Shown here piece by piece: positions 24,155-35,180 of a DNA stretch of 64,000 nt. The position numbers and the translations under genes were made by a program. The DNA is from Paralithodes platypus (Eukaryota; Arthropoda; Malacostraca; Decapoda; Lithodidae): NCBI GenBank assembly GCA_032716605.1, contig CM064480.1, positions 21,043,651 through 21,107,650 on the forward strand, given 5' to 3'. The first letter of the stretch is position 1, and every line of letters starts with the position of its first letter. Under the pieces are notes generated by a model that did not search any database, was not told the DNA's origin, and was given only the letters and a program-made list of their open reading frames with translations.

Positions 24155-25984
24155 CGTTACGACCGGGCCTCGTATAAAACAAGGGCTCTTAATCATTGGA
24201 CTAGAAAGGCACACAGCCACAACGGTAACACTAGATCCAACCCTCGAACTTATAATGCCGGCGCACAAAAAACACCTATACCCTCCAGAGTTAAATCTGC
24301 GATAACGGGGTATCCTATAACTCGGTATAAGTGCACTACTACTACAGGCTGATGATCTCTGATACAGCCTGATCACAACAACATACAATTACGTTAATAA
24401 GGTATACAAGGAAAATATAGAGATCTTAATTAAATCACTGCAATGATTTAATGCAAACTAGAAGAAGGTATATTTAAAGTTATTCTAAACAATAATGAAC
24501 TGTCACTCCTATACTAAAGAAAGTGAACGAAAGTCCCAAAGCATCAAGCAGGAATCTTCTGAAGAAAGTCTGATGCTGGGGTAAGATGATCGTATTGGAT
24601 TTTGAACTGTTATATAAAGCAGGGACAATATAGGACAAGTGTAGAGACAGACAGTGTCAACTGACACGGGAATAACGATAAATGCACACTAGTATTATCT
24701 CCAACAACAAAAGAAGTCCTTCGTCAGGCAACTCAAAAAACCTGCTCAGGTTGTGCAACTCAACAACAACCAAGGCTTACAGTCAACGTGAATAAGAATG
24801 CTGCATACATAACATAAGAGCTTATAATTCTAAACGGGTGTCTGCTAGGCTAATAAAGTCTAGCTGGGATGTCGTAGGCTAGGAAACAATGGCTGAGCAA
24901 GCGGCTCGTAGCCCAGCGAGGTTCTTAAGACTATGCGGCCAAATTACGTTAATTGACGGGGTGCTCTCTTGAGAGATCCAGATCGCTAGTATCTGGTTCT
25001 CTCCTGGCGACCCTCGCAGTCAAAACAAAACGAGTTAGCACAGTGCTGGGTGGCAGAGGCAAAAGCCCTCACTCGCAGCACAGTGCTAAACTCACAAGGT
25101 ACACAGTCAGAAAGACCACCTAGGCTTCCCACGTCTCCGTTGCGATTGTACAGGTTAAACAAAACCTGTTACACATCGGAAATCACAACCCCAGTTACCC
25201 TACCCCAGTCTAGCATTAAATAGCCCAGCAGACAGCCAAGGAATAGGCAGGGAGACACCGTGAGTGTGTCGAACCTCTACAGACAAAATGGTAACCCCTC
25301 CAAAATGCCTAACTAAACATATAATATCTGAGAGCTTCAGCATATAATACGATGGCCGATATATGAAATCGTGCAGAACAAAAGGGGAGTTATGATATTA
25401 AATAGAGAGGAAGAATGAGAGGTAAGAAGTTGAGAGAGAGAGAAAGTGCTCTATAGGTAGAAGTCGGGGACAGGTGGCAAGGGATATGTTAAGGTTATGC
25501 TGGTCAAGCAAGCTCTGAAGAGAGTAGCTCCTCGGGACCCCTCCAGGATCACACACAAAGGCATGGTGGTCAGCCAATCACAGGCCGCTACATCACCAGG
25601 CAGCAGGCCTGCAGAAGGCGCCAGGAACCACCAGCCAATCAAAACCGAGAGAAAGGACCACGCGGGCGGGAACCTCCTCCGGGAGGGAGGAGGGAGGAGG
25701 AATAGCAACACTCACTACCGTCTCACTGCCCGCTCGCTCTCTTTCTCTCAACTACACTATTGTATAATGCATCATATGTTCAACTCATGATATAAAATAT
25801 AATGCATTGTCACAGGCGAAAATAAAGACCACTTCTATACTGCCTGTGACATGACGATTCACAAGAGAGAAAGTACAACATTGTAGATAGACTGTAGCCA
25901 AATACACTGCCCTGGCGAGTGCTAGCGAGTGGCCAAGCGAGCGGCTGAGCCCACGTGGCGTTCTGCCAAGCTGCAGGCATCACA
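24155..25984 (-). repeat. Gypsy 3' LTR
   Basis: About 1.83 kb, nearly identical to 31,534-33,856 apart from a 480-bp insertion there and a few small differences (for example one extra AAGAATGCTGCATACATAAC unit in the right copy). It begins on the minus strand with TGTGATGCC and ends at CGTAACG. The high identity points to a fairly recent insertion. Confidence 0.93.
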
Positions 25985-25998
25985 CCCCCCCCAAGATA
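25985..25998 (-). promoter_or_regulatory. Gypsy polypurine tract
   Basis: On the minus strand ATCTTGGGGGGGG runs directly into the TGTGATG of the 3' LTR, the position expected of the plus-strand primer. Confidence 0.75.
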
Positions 25999-26267
25999 TT
26001 AGACGCTCAACCATGAGCTCCATATCTGACAAGCAGAACGCCGACAAGACTCGCCACTCCTAATCACTTCGCAATAAAGAAGGCAAAGCTCAGTTCTCAT
26101 CAACAAAAAATTACAACCCCTCCCAACACAATAGCTTAATTAATTCACACTGCTATGCTCCTAGAGCGAGCTTCTACTAGCTCAGCCTTCTGAGAGAAGC
26201 ATAGGTTCGACTCAGAACTTTAGCTATAACATACTTTAAAACAATTTAACTATTAAAGAAAGAGTTT

Positions 26268-27480
26268 TTATAGAATTTTAATTTTTAATATGTTTATGGC
26301 GGCTGCACTTACAGGGGCAAGCCTAGTTTTTTTCTCCACTCTCAACACACACTGACTGAACGGCGAGGGTTCTCCTGCAAACAAACACCCCCGGTGACAA
26401 ACAATCAGCCAAAACATTATCAGTGCCCTTAGCATACCACACATCCAACTTGTGTTCCGGCAGCACAACAACACCTGACACTGATAAACTGCCCAGTTCA
26501 ACACAAGACTGGCATTTCTCTTCGCTCTTTCTGGCAACGGGGCCTGCCAAAAGCCTTTCACTAGTTCTACCTTCGTGATTAGCGATGCAGCCCCGATGCG
26601 GTCTATGGTGTCGTCAACTCTCGATAAGGTATAGGCGTCTGTCAGGGATAATGCACACACACTCTCGCAATCAACACACACACTGATCTTGCCACTTAAC
26701 ACAGGTTGTAAAGTTACAGGCAACGACCACTCACGACATTCCTTATCCCTCAGACCCATGGGCAATGGATAGGTGTCTGTCCACAATATCCTTTATCCCT
26801 CAGACCCTTTTTCCACATGTCGTCTAGCTCTGTTTTCACGACAGGATTTTTAGCAGGATTTATACGGTAGGGAATTAAACTGAACCTCGCACTGTCTCCA
26901 GCCTCCATGTCGGATTCTACCCCGTACATCAGGCCTGGAGAAGCAACAAACATGCGGATGCACTGCCACAGCCTAGTAAACAAATTATCTCGCAGAACAA
27001 CATGCCTAGTGCCCTCCCACAACCCAGCCGAGACCGCAGCTTCTACCCTGTAGTCTCCCTCCTTCTCCACCTTCGTCCCTAGAACAGCCAGGTCATGAGA
27101 GGGACAATCAGTACCACCTGTGCAGTCACTCCCATAGTTCATTATTGCTAAGGCTTCCCCGCCGATACCGTACATGCGCACCCCCGCATTCCTTACGACT
27201 ACATCTGCCTGCGCAGCATCACCGCTTTTAGCGACATGGCCAGAGACAGTCGGTCTATGGTAGGGCTGTTGCATTCGACTAGAGCAGCATTGGGAGGCTA
27301 TACGACGACCGGGCACATCCACTCCACAGCCAAACTCACCAATCTGCTCAATGTCCTCCTTTTGACCACCACCCTTGGCAGCCATGGGTCGACCCTGACC
27401 TGACAACCATGTCCAAGCCTCGTCGCCCACCTTGAACCACCGAAACAACGAGGCTAACGGTCTTTCAACATTCACGCACC
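26268..27480 (-). pseudogene. Gypsy RT/RNase H remnant with large deletion
   Basis: The entry to RT is readable (RFSLIPYRINPAKNPVVKTE), then RT motif 1 and the motif A region (SLTDAYTLSRVDDTIDRIG, KVELVKGFWQAPL). The usual motif A aspartate reads Glu. The text then jumps to the RNase H end (LPEHKLDVWYAKGTDNVLAD), so the YxDD region and most of RNase H are deleted. The part at 26,850-27,400 contains unplaced sequence, and frames change near 26,770. Confidence 0.75.
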
Positions 27481-28566
27481 TGCCCGCGGAACATCTTGCA
27501 CCGCCCGAGTTGTGAGGCTCAGGGGCTCGGCACGACCAGTGGGGTATGATCCGAGCTGGTGCTGGAGCGCTGCACACTGCTGCTCAGGCAGGTGCTCTAG
27601 CGCTTCCACAGCCACCAGACTCGTGTCCCCCGCCCACTGCTCCGCCGAGACATGACAATCCCTACTCTCCTCCACCTGTGCCCTACTGCCCCCCTCTCCT
27701 TCTCCACCTTGGCCGCTGCAGACCAACGCATGGACAGTAGGCTGCTCAGGTGGTTGCCTCACAAACTCCTCCAACAGGTTCACATGACATGTTTCCCCGT
27801 CCTCGTGTTTGATCTCGACAGCACCATTACCACACTTCTGAACTTCCGGATCCTCCAACTGCAGTTTACAAATATCTGAGGGAACCAACCTGTCTAGATG
27901 CTTCCGAAGCAACCCAAGTCCTCCCCCAATATCAAACTGAGCAACCCTTTTTTCTCTCTGTGTGTAACGTTGCTGCCTCGGAGTCTCTTCTTGCCCTACC
28001 TCCTCACTAGCTGTGACAGGTCCTGGGGCTTCTCCAGACTCCAACAATGGTGCCAATACTGAGTTGCCAAGAAGAGCTGCTGGTACTAAACTCTCCAAAC
28101 TTTTACCAACATTAGCCATCTTCTTCCAACCGTTCCTCCGTTGATCAGAAGACTGAGGAATAGGCTGTGACACTTTAGATGCAAGAGGTCTTGTAACAAC
28201 GCACGCCATAGGTTGTACTTGACCCTTCTCTACCCACTCCTGTTCCTCCCTACTCACGTCGGCCGGCTTCTCGGCAACGACTAAGGGGGAAACCTCAGAA
28301 GTAGGCACCGCAAAGTCGTTGCCGAGAAGGAGGTCGACGCCCCCAACAGGCAAGTTCTCCACAATTCCCACATCCAACTCTTGTGTCACACCATCTACCT
28401 CCAGTTCCATCCTGACCAACGGGTATGACCTGATAGCATTGATACCTTGCACCACAACCACCCGTGCCGCGTTTATTGGTCTACCAGTAAAGTTCTTCAT
28501 TAAAGTCTGAGAGGCACCCGTGTCTCGCAACAGCTCAACTCCATGCTTCTTACCAGCCCACTTCAC
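27472..28566 (-). pseudogene. Gypsy protease plus integrase C-terminal remnant
   Basis: A retropepsin-like aspartic protease comes first: active site LLRDTGASQTLM at residues 12-23, flap-region sequence and LLLGNDF near residue 80. A linker leads to LQLEDPEVQKCGN, where the N-terminal arm of integrase normally begins. The next residues are already the integrase C-terminal end (GETCHVNLLEEFV), so the zinc finger and DDE core are absent. LEHLPEQQCAALQHQLGSYP is the usual lead-in to RT. The ORF is open, but the product would lack integrase. Confidence 0.7.
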
Positions 28567-29460
28567 ACACAGCCATGCCCTCGATGGTCACAAAAGACAT
28601 CGCGGACAGGGTTCGAGCCTTCCGGATTCTTCTCCACTGGCTGTGTCCCAGCCTCTGACGTTATACCCCGGGCAAACTCAGACGACTTCGGGGACACCCC
28701 AATGTTGCGAGCCAAAGACACAACTGCATTAGGTGGCTTGCTTGGACAGGCTCTTGCAAAATGCCCCTTCTCATGACAATGAAAACACTCTAACTCCCCC
28801 TTGGGCTTCCCATGAGGTGGGGAAGGGCACTGACCCTTCTTAAACGGGACGGTACTAGGTTTATGGTCAGTTTTGGTGTCGTTGCTCTTGTTCTTAGTGT
28901 AATTATGTGTATCAGTGTTTCGGGGAGGGGGAGGGTTACGCTCCTTATTGCCTGCATCACTTCTCTGTGCAAGACCGCACCCACGAATCAAAGATAACCG
29001 AAGGTCAGCCATCTCAGCTGCCTCCTGAAGAGTTTTCGGGTTTTTCTCTTTAATATTCAACGTCAGATCGCCGCCCGTACACTTGAAAAATTGTTCTAGA
29101 AGCATCAGCTGTTTCAACTCCTCAAACGTCGATGCCTTCTCAGAACGCAGCCAGTTTCTAAATGCATCGGACAGATCCCGGGCATGCTCAAGAAAGGTGC
29201 ACTCATGACCCTTCGTTACACCCCGGAACTTCAATCTGTACGTCTCTGGTTGTAACTCATATGCCCGCAGGACAGCCTCCTTCAATACCTCATAATCGAT
29301 GCACGACTCCAAAGGCAACACATCATATGCCTTGAGTCCTTTGCCAACCAACCTAGAGGAAACAAGGGCTGCCCACTTAACCTCGGGCCATTGGTGCTCC
29401 CGGCACTTCTTCTCAAAACGCATAAAAACCCGACTCAGTGACACCCGACTCATCAAATAC
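28563..29460 (-). pseudogene. Gypsy gag, capsid and nucleocapsid part
   Basis: It has capsid-like features of this gypsy group (FEKKCREHQWPEVKWAALV, AYELQPETYRLKFRG, resembling SCAN-type sequence). A single CCHC zinc knuckle follows (CFHCHEKGHFARAC) near the C end, then a basic region. It is joined upstream to the coiled-coil part by frameshifts around 29,460-29,510. Confidence 0.75.
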
Positions 29461-29494
29461 AGGGACCAACTTGAGCAGGTGCGATAAAGACTGA

Positions 29495-30211
29495 TCAAGA
29501 CCTCGAACCGAGACACTGCCCTGTCGACTCCACCCTAGACTTCTCAAGATCTATGTCTGCACAGTACTTCGCCTTTCTCTCCTCAGTCTGAAGCTCAGCC
29601 TCACGTATGGCCCTTCTCTCCTCAGTCTCATATCTGGCCCTTCTCTCCTCAGCCTGAATCTTAGCCATCTCAAACTCCCGCTGCTGCTGCTCAGATTCCC
29701 GCTGCTGCTGCTCAGATTCCCGCTGCTGCTGCAGCTGCATCTTAGCCATCTCAAGCTGGAAGAGCATATCTGCAGTTAAACCTTGAGGAGAAGGAGATGC
29801 AACAATTGGAGACTCACCCAAGTGCAAACCATGCTGCCAGCAACTATCGGCCTGCAGGAACGTACCCGGCTCCGGAGCCCGAGGGGGCGCCATGGTAGGA
29901 GTCGAGTGGAATGGGGGCTGGGCCGAAGGTGCCCCAGCTTCCGCTCCACCCGAAGCCCCACGCACCCCGCCGAGCACACAGGCCACCAGGTCACCTCTCG
30001 ACATGCTGCTAGTGCCTACATGCCCCATGACCGTGGCCAAACACTGGAGACCATACCGATCAATCCCCGACACCCGGTCAACAGTAATAGGTATCTCCAG
30101 AAACTTCCTTGCATCCTCCTCACTAGTTATAACTCTAAGGCCTTCTGACAAACCCCGCTGCTGCGCCTCAGAGTCTGTTTCCCCACTGTACCCTGATCCG
30201 TCGTCCGACAT
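29495..30211 (-). pseudogene. Gypsy gag, N-terminal coiled-coil part
   Basis: It starts at the ATG at 30,211 (MSDDGSGYSGETDSEAQQRG). The last third is a highly charged coiled coil with QQQRESE repeats (CTGCTGCTG on the plus strand), followed by EERRARYETEERRA. Such charged repeats precede the capsid in related gypsy gags. The frame runs out at 29,495, 15-20 codons before the capsid part starts in another frame. Confidence 0.7.
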
Positions 30212-30366
30212 ATTGTCTACCGAAAATTCTCAACGTTTATAAAAAAAAAAAAAATACCTAAACTCTTATGTAGCACTATTCACTCAAAAATATAAAATGC
30301 TTGAAGACTCTTAAGTGTTATACTACTTGCCAACAAAAATTCCACGTGTCCACTATATTCCTTTAA

Positions 30367-30918
30367 CCCTCCAGACCCGGAAGGGCTCTTGAACGCCCAT
30401 AAAAAACACACCCGAGCTACCCGGAAGGGCTCTTAACCTAAGAAGTACGCATGGGGGTAATTAGAAACGTCCCCCTGTGCTGACGTATTTGAGGTGTTTC
30501 CATCACTAAAATATTCATTTTACCATAAATAGCATTAATACTTATCCATACGTGCCTATTATGGGTTGATTATAAAGGTATTAACCTGAAACAACAATAA
30601 AACGAGTGAAAACAGCGTTTGGATGGTCAAAATCGGAGATATAGGCCGCGAGTTATAGAATGTATGGGTGAGGCAACCTGCTTTCCCGCCAATTTCCCCC
30701 AAGGCCACTGAGACACAGTCGATCGATACTCTCTCTCTCTCTCTTGCACTCGCTTTCTATCAGTGATGACAACGCCCTGCTTGCAACTCGCTAATGTTAG
30801 CACGAAAATATACCTCAGAATAAGGGAATAACAGGGAAAATAGGTGATAACTGAGGGAGGGGAGGAAAGTGGGGAAGGAGGGGAGGTAGAGGACTGAGAT
30901 TTTGCATGGCCCAGGGGC

Positions 30919-30963
<45 letters not shown>

Positions 30964-31457
30964 TTGATTTTTTTGTTCTGACTCTTAAGAGTCTTCCCGC
31001 AGTCCGCCGGGGGAACTCTTAAGAGTCTCCCCGCAGTTCCCGGGTTAAAGACCCATGAGCTCAAAGCCTGTAAGCTTGGTGTGCGAGGCGTCGGTCCGAC
31101 GCATGTAAACAACAGCCGGCTGGACCGACGCCCCGCATCTCCGGCCACAAGAAGGAGTGCGTCGCTTGTTCGTGTGTGCCTGTATGTTATTGTTAAGTAT
31201 CGAAAAGTAGTGTAAAGTGGCTGTTTTTGCCATAAAGATATCTCCAATGAAATCATCATCACAACTGAACCAGTTGACTTAGAGAGCTCTACTTAACGCC
31301 ATTCTACAGGTACGAAACACATCTACGCTTGGGGATGCGCGGGAATGCGGAAGCAGTCAGAATAACAAAGATACGGTAGCCTAGGCGTAGACGTTTTTCG
31401 GTCAAAACCCCCGGATTTCGGGGAATATTTATGTAATGCGTAGCCGGGGCTGGAGGG
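30367..31457. mobile_element. piggyBac-like MITE pB1, copy 2, with internal insertion
   Basis: Flanked by TTAA (30,363-30,366 and 31,458-31,461). The ends CCCTCCAGACCCGG and, inverted, CCCTCCAGCCCCGG are a near-perfect TIR. It is oriented opposite to the copy at 54,547. It is about 610 bp longer than the other copies because foreign sequence lies at about 30,435-31,040. That includes a T tract of about 40 bases near 30,920-30,959 and two copies of CTCTTAAGAGTCT at 30,985-31,030. It sits in the gypsy 5' untranslated region. Confidence 0.8.
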
Positions 31458-31515
31458 TTAAACAAAAACAAATGACCACAACACTCCTGCAATATTTCTC
31501 TAAGTTCACAAAATC

Positions 31516-31533
31516 CTAAGCAAGGTCGCCATT
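31516..31533 (-). promoter_or_regulatory. Gypsy primer-binding site
   Basis: On the minus strand the LTR end GGTCGTAACA is followed after two bases by TGGCGACCTTGC, a sequence type often used as PBS by gypsy elements. The matching tRNA cannot be named without a search. Confidence 0.6.
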
Positions 31534-33856
31534 TGTTACGACCGGGGCTCGTATAAAACAAGGGCTCTTAACACCTTACGAGCGGCCTATGCGGTTTATT
31601 TATATGTACCGCCCAGCGGGGTGTTTTTAGCCAAAATAGGGCTGTTTACGTGATCATTTTCATGCCTAAATAAGACCCAGAACGTAAAACAAGTACCTAT
31701 CCCTGAAAGGGCATAAACAGAGCTTTCGAATGACACCATAACGATCCTTTTATGATGGCTAGTTTTCTTGCAATAACCGTGCAACGCGAGTGCAAAAAGC
31801 ATGTAATTAGCCACTTTCCCGATACAATTCCTTATATAGCGAGTGAGAGAGGGAGGAGGGAGCTGGGATTCGTGTCAGTATGTTCGCCGCGGTGGTCTGG
31901 AGCAGTCATACGCTCGCTACTCTCCTGCCACCACTTGTCTCTCTCTCTCAGCAACATTACGTGCTGAAATTGCCACGCGACCTATGTCGAGCGCCGCCAC
32001 ATAGTCCAGCTTTATTTAACTCGACTTATGTGGTGAGCCGCTAATTAAGGGTTAATCATTGGACTAGAAAGGCACACAGCCACAACGGTAACACTAGATC
32101 CAACCCTCGAACTTATAATGCCGGCGCACAAAAAACACCTATACCCTCCAGAGTTAAATCTGCGATAACGGGGTATCCTATAACTCGGTATAAGTGCACT
32201 ACTACTACAGGCTGATGATCTCTGATACAGCCTGATCACAACAACATACAATTACGTTAATAAGGTATACAAGGAAAAGATAGAGATCTTAATTAAATCA
32301 CTGCAATGATTTAATGCAAACTAGAAGAAGGTATATTTAAAGTTACTCTAAACAATAATGAACTGTCACTCCTATACTAAAGAAAGTGAACGAAAGTCCC
32401 AAAGCATCGAGCAAGAATCTTCTGAAGAAAGTCTGATGCTGGGGTAAGATGATCGTATCAGATTTTGAACTGTTATATAAAGCAGGGACAATATAGGACA
32501 AGTGTAGAGACAGACAGTGTCAACTGACACGGGAATAACGATAAATGCACACTAGTATTATCTCCAACAACAAAAGAAGTCCTTCGTCAGGCAACTCAAA
32601 AAACCTGCTCAGGTTGTGCAACTCAACAACAACCAAGGCTTACAGTCAACGTGAATAAGAATGCTGCATACATAACAAGAATGCTGCATACATAACATAA
32701 GAGCTTATAATTCTAAACGGGTGTCTGCTAGGCTAATAAAGTCTAGCTGGGATGTCGTAGGCTAGGAAACAATGGCTGAGCAAGCGGCTCGTAGCCCAGC
32801 GAGGTCCTTAAGACTGCAGCCAAATTACGTTAATTAACGGGGTGCTCTCTTGAGAGATCCAGATCGCTAGTATCTGGTTCTCTCCTGGCGACCATCGCAA
32901 AGTCAAAACAAAACGAGTTAGCACAGTGCTGGGTGGCAGAGGCAAAAGCCCTCACTCGCAGCACAGTGCTAAACTCACAAGGTACACAGTCAGAAAGACC
33001 ACCTAGGCTTCCCACGTCTCCGTTGCGGTTGTACAGGTTAAACAAAACCTGTTACACATCGGAAATCACAACCCAAGTAGCCCTACCCCAGTCTAGCATT
33101 AAATAGCCCAGCAGACAGCCAAGGAATAGGCAGGGAGACACCGTGAGTGTGTCGAACCTCTACAGACAAAATGGTAACCCCTCCAAAATGCCTAACTAAA
33201 CATATAATATCTGAGAGCTTCAGCATATAATACGATGGCCGATATATGAAATCGTGCAGAACCAAAGGGGAGTTATGATATTAAATAGAAAGGAAGAATG
33301 AGAGGTAAGAAGTTGAGCGAGAGAGAAAGTGCTCTATAGGTAGAAGTCGGGTACAGGTGGCAAGGGATATGTTAAGGTTATGCTGGTCAAGCAAGCTCTG
33401 AAGAGAGTAGCTCCTCGGGACCCCTCCAGGATCACACACAAAGGCATGGTGGTCAGCCAATCACAGGCCGCTACGTCACCAGGCAGCAGGCCTGCAGGTG
33501 CCAGGAACCACCAGCCAATCAAAACCGAGAGAAAGGACCACGCGGGCGGGAACCTCCTCCGGGAGGGAGGAGGGAGGAGGAAAAGCAACACTCACTACCG
33601 TCTCACTGCCCGCTCGCTCTCTCTCTCTCAACTACACTACAATGCATCATATGTTCAACTCATGATATAAAATATATTGCATTGTCACAGGCGAAAATAA
33701 AGACCACTTTTATACTGCCTGTGACATAATGATTCACAAGAAAGTACAACATTGTAGATAGACTGTAGCAAAATACACTTCCCTGGCGAGTGCTAGCGAG
33801 TGGCCAAGCGAGCGGCTGAGCCCCACGTGGCGTTCTGCCAAGCTGCAGGCGTCACA
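31534..33856 (-). repeat. Gypsy 5' LTR, carrying a TTAA MITE
   Basis: It starts TGTTACGACC and ends GGCGTCACA on the plus strand, so TG...CA on the element strand. It equals the left LTR except for the inserted 480 bp at 31,572-32,051 and small differences. It supplies the filled site against the empty site at 24,189. Confidence 0.93.
31572..32051. mobile_element. TTAA-target MITE in one LTR
   Basis: Flanked by TTAA (31,568-31,571 and 32,052-32,055). The other LTR has a single TTAA at 24,189-24,192. The ends CACCTTACGAGCGGC and, inverted, CCCTTAATTAGCGGC are an imperfect TIR. No ORF is seen. It is unrelated in sequence to pB1. Confidence 0.8.
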
Positions 33857-35180
33857 TGTAATTGTGGGGATTCTCGGGCAGTGTTTAACTTTGTTACTAG
33901 GTTCTTTCACTCAGGGATTGACGCTGACCTAGTGTTTTCTCTTTTCTGTGTTTTGTGTAACTAGGCTAAGCCTGTTTTTTACCTTGAGCAGACCACCGTC
34001 GGATTGGGCCACACAGGTCCTTTCCTTCTGTTTTCCTCTTGTCTCTACTGACTTGCTGGTTATGGTCTTCTACGCTCTTGTTAAAATTCTCACCTTTGTT
34101 TTTGTGTGTTTAAGCTAATCGTTTTTTGCCTTGAGCTGCCCGCCGTTGGAATGGTCCACACAGGTCCTTTCCTTCTGACTTCCTTTTGTCTCAACTGACT
34201 GGGAGGTCTCGGTCTCGTCGCTCTCGTTAAAATTCTTGTTTTTCTTACATTTTACCTGTTTCTGTTCTTCCCCTGCCTGTGTTTACTTGATCATAAGGGG
34301 GTGGGGATGTCTGGAAACTGTACGCGATAATAAAGGCCCCGCACACAGGGAGGATATGCTTAGACAAGTTGACTCGACTTTCGTGTTTACTCACGTTTTT
34401 TCGCCACACAGGCGGGGGTCTTCAGGTGTCCTCAGCTCCTTCATCTTTTAAATCCGCCCTACAAGCGCTCATTTTTTTTTTTTTGTACCCTGTGCCTTGT
34501 CAAGGAATAGGCCACATAGCTTTTCACTTGATTTGGTATTAAGCGCCCTGTTATGCCCCCTTTTTCATGTACCTGGACAGGGCTCCTTGGACAACGGCTG
34601 CTTGGCTGTTTCCTCTCCCTTATGTCCTGTTTCTTGTGTCCTCCTTCTGTACCTGGTTCCCGCCCTACAGGCGGCCTCCTAGTATACTGGGTGGACCCAA
34701 GGACCATCTGAAAAGTCCTAGAACTCGACCCAAAGTGGCGATTGTCCTGTGTGTTTTGGATTCCCTCCCCTCCCCTATTTCAACTTATAGGGTACTGTTG
34801 GGTTGCTCACACTTGACCTTTTTCCTTCCAGCTGGTGCCCGCTCTACTGCCGGCAGTACCTACGCCGCCGTCACTTCGCCCCCTCCTCCCTCCGCTCTCC
34901 CAGAGGGTTCTCAGGTATTTCGGATGGGTCATTTTTTCCCCAAAATTGGTTTGGACCTGTTTCCCAGGGTTGGGTCTCGCTAAGGGGCTTGTCCCAGCCC
35001 TGGTGTTTACGGTCTACTGTGTGGGTGGTTTTTACTTGACTTTCCTGTTATACTTGATACTTAGCGTCTTACTGGATGTTGTCTTACTTGGGTATCACAT
35101 GCTGTTTTGGCTATACTGCCTCATATTGCCTGTCTCACCTCCACTGGTGTGTAATGCTTCCCCCATTTTTCAGTGCTGTG
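33857..35180 (+). other. DIRS-C leader, second part
   Basis: Pyrimidine-rich, without a supported ORF. A block with CACACAGGTCCTTTCCTTCTG occurs twice (about 34,007 and 34,157), about 150 bp apart. The inverted repeat CCGCC-CTACA-GGCGG lies at about 34,661, with half-copies near 34,451 and 34,405. This matches the habit of the other families of carrying CCG...CGG inverted repeats in the leader. Confidence 0.55.

Larger units (their letters stand above)
24155..33856 (-). mobile_element. Ty3/gypsy LTR retrotransposon, Gmr1-like, internally deleted
   Basis: Two LTRs flank gag, protease, a short integrase remnant and reduced RT/RNase H, all on the minus strand. The likely 4-bp target duplication is CGTA (left) and TGTA (right), consistent with one CpG change. 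PBS and PPT lie next to the LTRs as expected. The order protease, integrase end, RT is that of Gmr1-like gypsy elements, in which integrase precedes RT. The integrase core and most of RT are missing, so the element could move only in trans. Confidence 0.85.

Noticed and set aside
24128..24388. Small ORF present in both gypsy LTRs (also 32,045-32,251)
   Set aside because: It is conserved because the LTRs are duplicates. Composition is not protein-like and no homologue is recognised.
24155..33856. Endogenous retrovirus with an envelope gene
   Set aside because: The internal region holds only gag, protease and reduced pol; no envelope-like ORF with a signal peptide or transmembrane segment is visible.
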